From assembly GCA_902795255.1 (NCBI GenBank), contig CADBKS010000114.1:1-9516 (forward strand): a DNA stretch of 9,516 nucleotides, written 5' to 3'. The position numbers were made by a program, and so were the translations under genes. Under the pieces are notes generated by a model. It was not told where the DNA came from. It saw only the letters and a program-made list of their open reading frames with translations, and made no database searches. Positions within the stretch are counted from its first letter, which is position 1; each line of letters opens with the position of its first letter. Origin of the DNA: an uncultured Chloroflexota bacterium (GTDB taxonomy: Bacteria; Chloroflexota; Anaerolineae; Anaerolineales; Anaerolineaceae). Below, piece after piece: positions 6,448 through 9,516 of the stretch.

Positions 6448-8658
6448 TCAGGCGCGTTCCCCGAATTCAGCCAGCGCGGCATTCAGCACACTGCGCTGTT
6501 CTTTGCTCATTTTATTGCCGGTTTTCAGCTGTTCGCAGATCGGGCCTTTTGTGGTCTTCATCCAGTTAAGAAACTCGGTCTCAAACTGCGGGATGCGGGC
6601 CGGCTCCCATTTGTCCGCCGCACCATTGGACACTGCATAGATCAGCAGCGCCTGTTCCCAGGTCGGCATGGGCTTGAAGCGTTCCTGTTTCAGGACTGCC
6701 ATCATCCGTTCACCGGCCGCGAGTGTCTTGCGTGTTGCTTCATCGATCTCCGCACCAAACTGGGTGAAGGAGGCGTATTCGCGGTACTGGGCAAGGCCGG
6801 TGCGGAGGTTCGAGGAGACCTGTTTCATGAGCTTCGTCTGCGCGGATCCGCCGACACGCGATACGGACAGGCCGACATTCACCGCAGGACGCTGCCCGGC
6901 GTTGAAGAGGTCGCTTTCCAGGAAGATCTGACCGTCTGTGATCGAGATCACGTTGGTCGGGATATACGCGGAAATGTCCCCCGCCAGGGTTTCGATGATC
7001 GGCAGGGCAGTCATGCTGCCGCCGCCGGCTTCTTCGGTAAGGTTCGCAGAACGTTCCAGCAGGCGGGAATGCAGATAGAAAATGTCGCCAGGGAAAGCTT
7101 CACGGCCGGAAGGTCTGTGCAGCAGCAGGGAAAGTTCGCGGTAAGCGATGGCATGCTTGGAGAGATCGTCATAGATGATCAGCACATCTTTGCCCTTGTA
7201 CATGAAGTATTCGCCCATCGCGGTGCCGGCAAACGGTGCGATGTACTGCAGAGATGCGGAGTCGGACGCGGATGCGCACACGATGGTCGTGTAATCCATG
7301 GCTCCGTATTTTTCCAGACGCTCGGCCATGGTGGCCACGGTGGTTTCCTTCTGCCCGATGGCAACGTAAATGCAGATAACGTCTTTATCTTTCTGATTGA
7401 TGATGGTATCGAGAACGATGGCGGATTTGCCGGTCTGGCGGTCGCCGATGATCAGTTCACGCTGACCGCGGCCGATCGGTACCAGGGCATCGATGGCTTT
7501 GATCCCGGTTTCGAGCGGAACTTTGACCGGCTGACGGTCAGGGATCGCCGGGGCAGCGTTTTCGATCGGACGGACTTCATGGCTCCAGAGACGCCCCTTC
7601 CCGTCGATCGGTTTGCCGATCGGGTCGACGATCCGGCCGAGCAGTTCCTCGCCCACCGGAATATCAGCCATTCTGCCGAGCCGGCGGACACGGGAGAAGC
7701 TTTCGATATGTTCGAATTTGCCGAAGATCATGCAGCCGATCTTATCCTGCTGCACATCCATGACCATACCGTACATCTTTTTGTAGGCTTCCGTGAATTC
7801 GACCAGTTCACCGTACATAATGTCGGAAAGACCGTCCATCCAGCAGATGCCGTCCGAAACGGACAGCACACGGCCGACCTGGAAAACATCTACATCGATC
7901 TTGATCTTGTCGACGGTTTTCCGCATCTTCTTAAGCATGTTTTCGAAGTCGGTTTCTTTCAGCGGCATGGCATTCAGGGATTCTTCGAGCATGTAAAGAC
8001 GGTCTTTGACGGTGTAGTCATAGATCGTATCCCCGATACGCAGCCGGAAACCGCCGAGCAGGCCTTCTTCATCATCAACGATCCTGAAGGAGGATTTCCC
8101 GTTGACGGTCGCAAGCAGATCGTCGGTGGCTTTGTGGATGCGGTCGATCGTCGTCTGTTTGAGTGGGCCGGAGGACATCAGCGTGACATAGAGCACGCCT
8201 TTCTTTTCCAGGTACATCATGTCGCCAGGGGTCAGTTTGATCAGGCTGAGGATGCGGTCCGCGACCTTATCTTCCTGGTCCCGCATGGACTTCTGGAAGC
8301 TCTCATCCTTCATGTATTCACGGGCTTTATCCATCGTCAGCTGGACCAGCTTTTGCCTGGATTTCAGCATGCTTTCCATGCGGATATTTTCCCGGTCGAT
8401 CTCAAACTTTTCTTTCAGTTCCTGCAGTGTCTTCTCACGGCGGGCGATCTCCGCGTCGATCTCTTTTTTGTATTCGATCCGGAGATTCTGATCCGTATCG
8501 ATCTCCGCGGCAGACTGAACCGGTTCGGCGATCTCATCAAGTTGCTGGTTGATCCGCTCCCGTCTTCCCCTGAAAATGGATACGATCATTTTTCGGCCGA
8601 TCATATAAATGATCAGAACCATTAGCAAAAAGTTGATGATTACATAGATAAACCGCAT
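6448..8658 (-). CDS. atpA: Fused ATP synthase stalk b' - delta C-terminal domain - alpha subunit
   Basis: One 736-codon frame contains three normally separate parts. Residues about 4-21 form a single N-terminal membrane helix (IINFLLMVLIIYMI) followed by a charged coiled coil to about 140: a b-type peripheral stalk. Residues about 155-228 match the delta C-terminal domain: VLYVTLMSSGPL, then GLLGGFRLRIGD (199-210) and YDYTVKDRLYMLEESL. Alpha starts near 237 with its usual N-terminal helix and VGRVLSVSDG, then has Walker A GDRQTGKS at 405-412, YDDLSKHAIAYRE around 496-508 and PAVNVGLSVSR at 591-601, including the arginine finger. The six-helix delta N-terminal domain is not recognisable. AGAGGT precedes the ATG, eight bases after the atpF stop. 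Mycobacteria have a known b-delta fusion; joining alpha as well is unusual. A free delta gene is absent from the operon. Domain DNA limits: b' about 8658-8239, delta about 8205-7969, alpha about 7950-6451. Confidence 0.94.
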   Translation of the reverse strand: MRFIYVIINFLLMVLIIYMIGRKMIVSIFRGRRERINQQLDEIAEPVQSAAEIDTDQNLRIEYKKEIDAEIARREKTLQELKEKFEIDRENIRMESMLKSRQKLVQLTMDKAREYMKDESFQKSMRDQEDKVADRILSLIKLTPGDMMYLEKKGVLYVTLMSSGPLKQTTIDRIHKATDDLLATVNGKSSFRIVDDEEGLLGGFRLRIGDTIYDYTVKDRLYMLEESLNAMPLKETDFENMLKKMRKTVDKIKIDVDVFQVGRVLSVSDGICWMDGLSDIMYGELVEFTEAYKKMYGMVMDVQQDKIGCMIFGKFEHIESFSRVRRLGRMADIPVGEELLGRIVDPIGKPIDGKGRLWSHEVRPIENAAPAIPDRQPVKVPLETGIKAIDALVPIGRGQRELIIGDRQTGKSAIVLDTIINQKDKDVICIYVAIGQKETTVATMAERLEKYGAMDYTTIVCASASDSASLQYIAPFAGTAMGEYFMYKGKDVLIIYDDLSKHAIAYRELSLLLHRPSGREAFPGDIFYLHSRLLERSANLTEEAGGGSMTALPIIETLAGDISAYIPTNVISITDGQIFLESDLFNAGQRPAVNVGLSVSRVGGSAQTKLMKQVSSNLRTGLAQYREYASFTQFGAEIDEATRKTLAAGERMMAVLKQERFKPMPTWEQALLIYAVSNGAADKWEPARIPQFETEFLNWMKTTKGPICEQLKTGNKMSKEQRSVLNAALAEFGERA

Positions 8659-8666
8659 TCCGACCT

Positions 8667-9083
8667 CTACAAGATCTGTGTTTTCACGTATTTCAGTGCA
8701 AGTCTGTCAATACTTTCGGAGAGTGTTTCTTCAGCCGCACCGGTATCTTCTTTATATTTGTTGCGGATATTTTCGAGCTCTTCATCATACCTGGCTTTCT
8801 GCTCGGCGATGATGATCTCCGATTTCTTCTGCTCATCCGAAACGGCCTTCTGCGCAGCTTTTACGGCTTCCTGCTGCCGGATGAGTCTGGCAGCCTCATT
8901 GGCCTTTCGGATCTTTTCTTCGCGCTCCACCGCAGCCTGACGCTCTTCTTTCCCTGCACGGATCTTTTCATCCCGCGTGTCCATTACTTTCAGCAGCGGT
9001 TTGAAAAGATATTTATTCAGGATCAGCGACAGGACCGTGAAGCCGATGATCGTCCATATGACCAGTGATATCTGAATCGTCAT
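8667..9083 (-). CDS. atpF: F-type ATP synthase b subunit (peripheral stalk)
   Basis: A 138-residue b subunit with one N-terminal membrane helix (about residues 5-24), then LNKYLFKPLLKVMDTRDEKI, a close match to the conserved b hinge (lfkPllk.ldeReekI), and a highly charged coiled coil to the C-terminus. It anchors in the membrane beside subunit a and would pair with the b-like N-terminus of the next gene's fusion protein, giving a b/b' stalk. At 138 residues it is shorter than the roughly 156-170 of single-type b proteins. It starts 23 bases after the atpE stop. No clear ribosome site is visible before the ATG, so initiation may depend on translation of atpE. It is separated from the fusion gene by eight bases. 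Confidence 0.95.
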   Translation of the reverse strand: MTIQISLVIWTIIGFTVLSLILNKYLFKPLLKVMDTRDEKIRAGKEERQAAVEREEKIRKANEAARLIRQQEAVKAAQKAVSDEQKKSEIIIAEQKARYDEELENIRNKYKEDTGAAEETLSESIDRLALKYVKTQIL

Positions 9084-9106
9084 GATAAGTACCGACGGTC
9101 AGCGTA

Positions 9107-9340
9107 TCAGTGGATCTGGGAGATCAGCATAAAGGCGATCAGCAGGCCGTAAATGGCAAGCGCTTCCATCAGCGCGAGGGCTACGATCAGTGTGGAGCGG
9201 ACGCCGCCGGCTGCTTCAGGCTGGCGGGCGATGCTTTCCATGGCGGTCTTGGAGGTCAATCCCTGGGCGATCGCAGGTGTAATGGTACTGATGGACATGA
9301 CGACTGCTGCGGCGATTGCATAAATGGCGTTTTCACTCAT
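9107..9340 (-). CDS. atpE: F-type ATP synthase c subunit (rotor ring)
   Basis: A 77-residue two-helix hairpin forming the proton-driven ring of Fo. The polar loop ARQPEA at 38-43 is conserved. The ion-carrying carboxylate is Glu59 in [13 protein letters not shown] on helix 2. Gln26 and Tyr64 match the ion-site glutamine and tyrosine of other c subunits. The residues after Glu59 are Ala and Leu rather than the Ser-Thr of sodium-binding rings, so proton coupling is the better prediction; the pattern is like that of cyanobacterial c subunits. Helix 1 is odd: the conserved glycine motif is replaced (Thr19, Thr21, Ala23, Ala25) and no glycine occurs before residue 27. GAGGTG lies just upstream of the ATG. 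A 113-base AT-rich gap separates it from atpB. Confidence 0.96.
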   Translation of the reverse strand: MSENAIYAIAAAVVMSISTITPAIAQGLTSKTAMESIARQPEAAGGVRSTLIVALALMEALAIYGLLIAFMLISQIH

Positions 9341-9382
9341 AAGTCACCTCTTTTATTCATTGTTTATTTGTTTTCAAACAAG

Positions 9383-9401
9383 GCTATATTCGGTATATAG
9401 C
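9383..9401 (-). promoter_or_regulatory. Hairpin in the AT-rich atpB-atpE intergenic leader
   Basis: GCTATAT and ATATAGC form a perfect 7-base stem with a 5-base loop (ACCGA on the transcribed minus strand). It lies about 40 bases before the atpE ATG. After it come a U-run-free, A-rich leader and a good ribosome site, so it is not a terminator. It could stabilise or delimit the atpE message, which needs more translation than its neighbours because many c subunits are used per complex. That function is inferred. Confidence 0.4.
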
Positions 9402-9453
9402 ATATTTCATTAATATACGGACGTTTGCGGTATTCCGTTGTGTCGGATCGGGA

Positions 9454-9516
9454 TCATTCCCCGGTTTCGGTTGCCTCGTCCAGATAGATCGAAACCAGTG
9501 TTGTGTAGACGATGGC
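9454..9516 (-). CDS. atpB: F-type ATP synthase subunit a, C-terminal end only
   Basis: The minus strand is open from the right edge for 20 codons, then TGA at 9456-9454. The encoded end, AIVYTTLVSIYLDEATETGE, aligns in register with the last membrane helix and tail of subunit a (E. coli ends [20 protein letters not shown]). Subunit a forms the two half-channels for protons beside the c-ring. Its place directly before atpE fits the standard operon order. Only this fragment is inside the window, so the channel arginine and other key residues cannot be judged. Confidence 0.85.
   Translation of the reverse strand, partial: AIVYTTLVSIYLDEATETGE

Noticed and set aside
7924..7968. Internal ATGs (codons 231, 241, 245) as a separate alpha start
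   Set aside because: None has a clear Shine-Dalgarno sequence at proper spacing, so I did not annotate a separate atpA, though weak initiation cannot be excluded.
7069..8625. 518-codon open frame on the plus strand opposite the alpha fusion gene
   Set aside because: It is fully antisense to an unmistakable ATP synthase gene. Its sequence has no family resemblance, and its openness follows from the codon bias of the real gene.
9107..9340. Sodium-coupled c-ring
   Set aside because: Gln26 and Tyr64 match sodium rings, but the Ser-Thr pair after the key glutamate is Ala-Leu, so proton coupling is more likely.

Overview
The window holds most of an F-type ATP synthase operon on the minus strand (about 9516 down to 3885). 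Beyond it, across a bidirectional terminator, lies a plus-strand CpXC zinc-ribbon gene (2490-3815). A compact divergent promoter then separates that gene from a second minus-strand cluster (2368 down to 1): a GT2 glycosyltransferase, an aldo/keto-reductase-fold protein and a tyrosine/lipid phosphatase cut off by the left edge. No RNA genes, mobile elements or CRISPR arrays were seen, and no gene-free stretch exceeds about 120 bases. Base composition looks moderately GC-rich and even throughout.

The organism is a bacterium. The CpXC protein, with its CPxC pairs and long helical tail, resembles proteins I associate with Anaerolineae (Chloroflexota). That placement rests on recollection and is only moderately confident.

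The ATP synthase genes read atpB (only the last 20 codons) - atpE - atpF - [b'-delta(C-terminal domain)-alpha fusion] - atpG - atpD - atpC. This is the usual B-E-F-H-A-G-D-C order, but a second b-type stalk subunit, the delta C-terminal domain and the complete alpha subunit form one uninterrupted 736-residue reading frame. The delta N-terminal domain is not recognisable. Epsilon is only 95 residues and lacks the C-terminal inhibitory helices. The c subunit has an unusual first helix with no glycine before residue 27. Together these suggest a remodelled rotary ATPase in which the stator is covalently joined to the catalytic head. Because F1 has three alpha subunits, the fusion raises a stoichiometry problem that the sequence does not resolve.

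In the second cluster, the glycosyltransferase stop and the preferred AKR start overlap as GTGA. The AKR has lost three of the four catalytic tetrad residues (Asp to Ala, Tyr to Phe, His to Cys) while keeping the lysine and much of the cofactor-binding C-terminus, so it looks like a pseudoenzyme. The phosphatase keeps an intact HCxxGKDR active-site loop. The divergent promoter has back-to-back -10 boxes forming a palindrome, enclosed by a perfect 10-base inverted repeat whose arms are 32 bases apart centre to centre.
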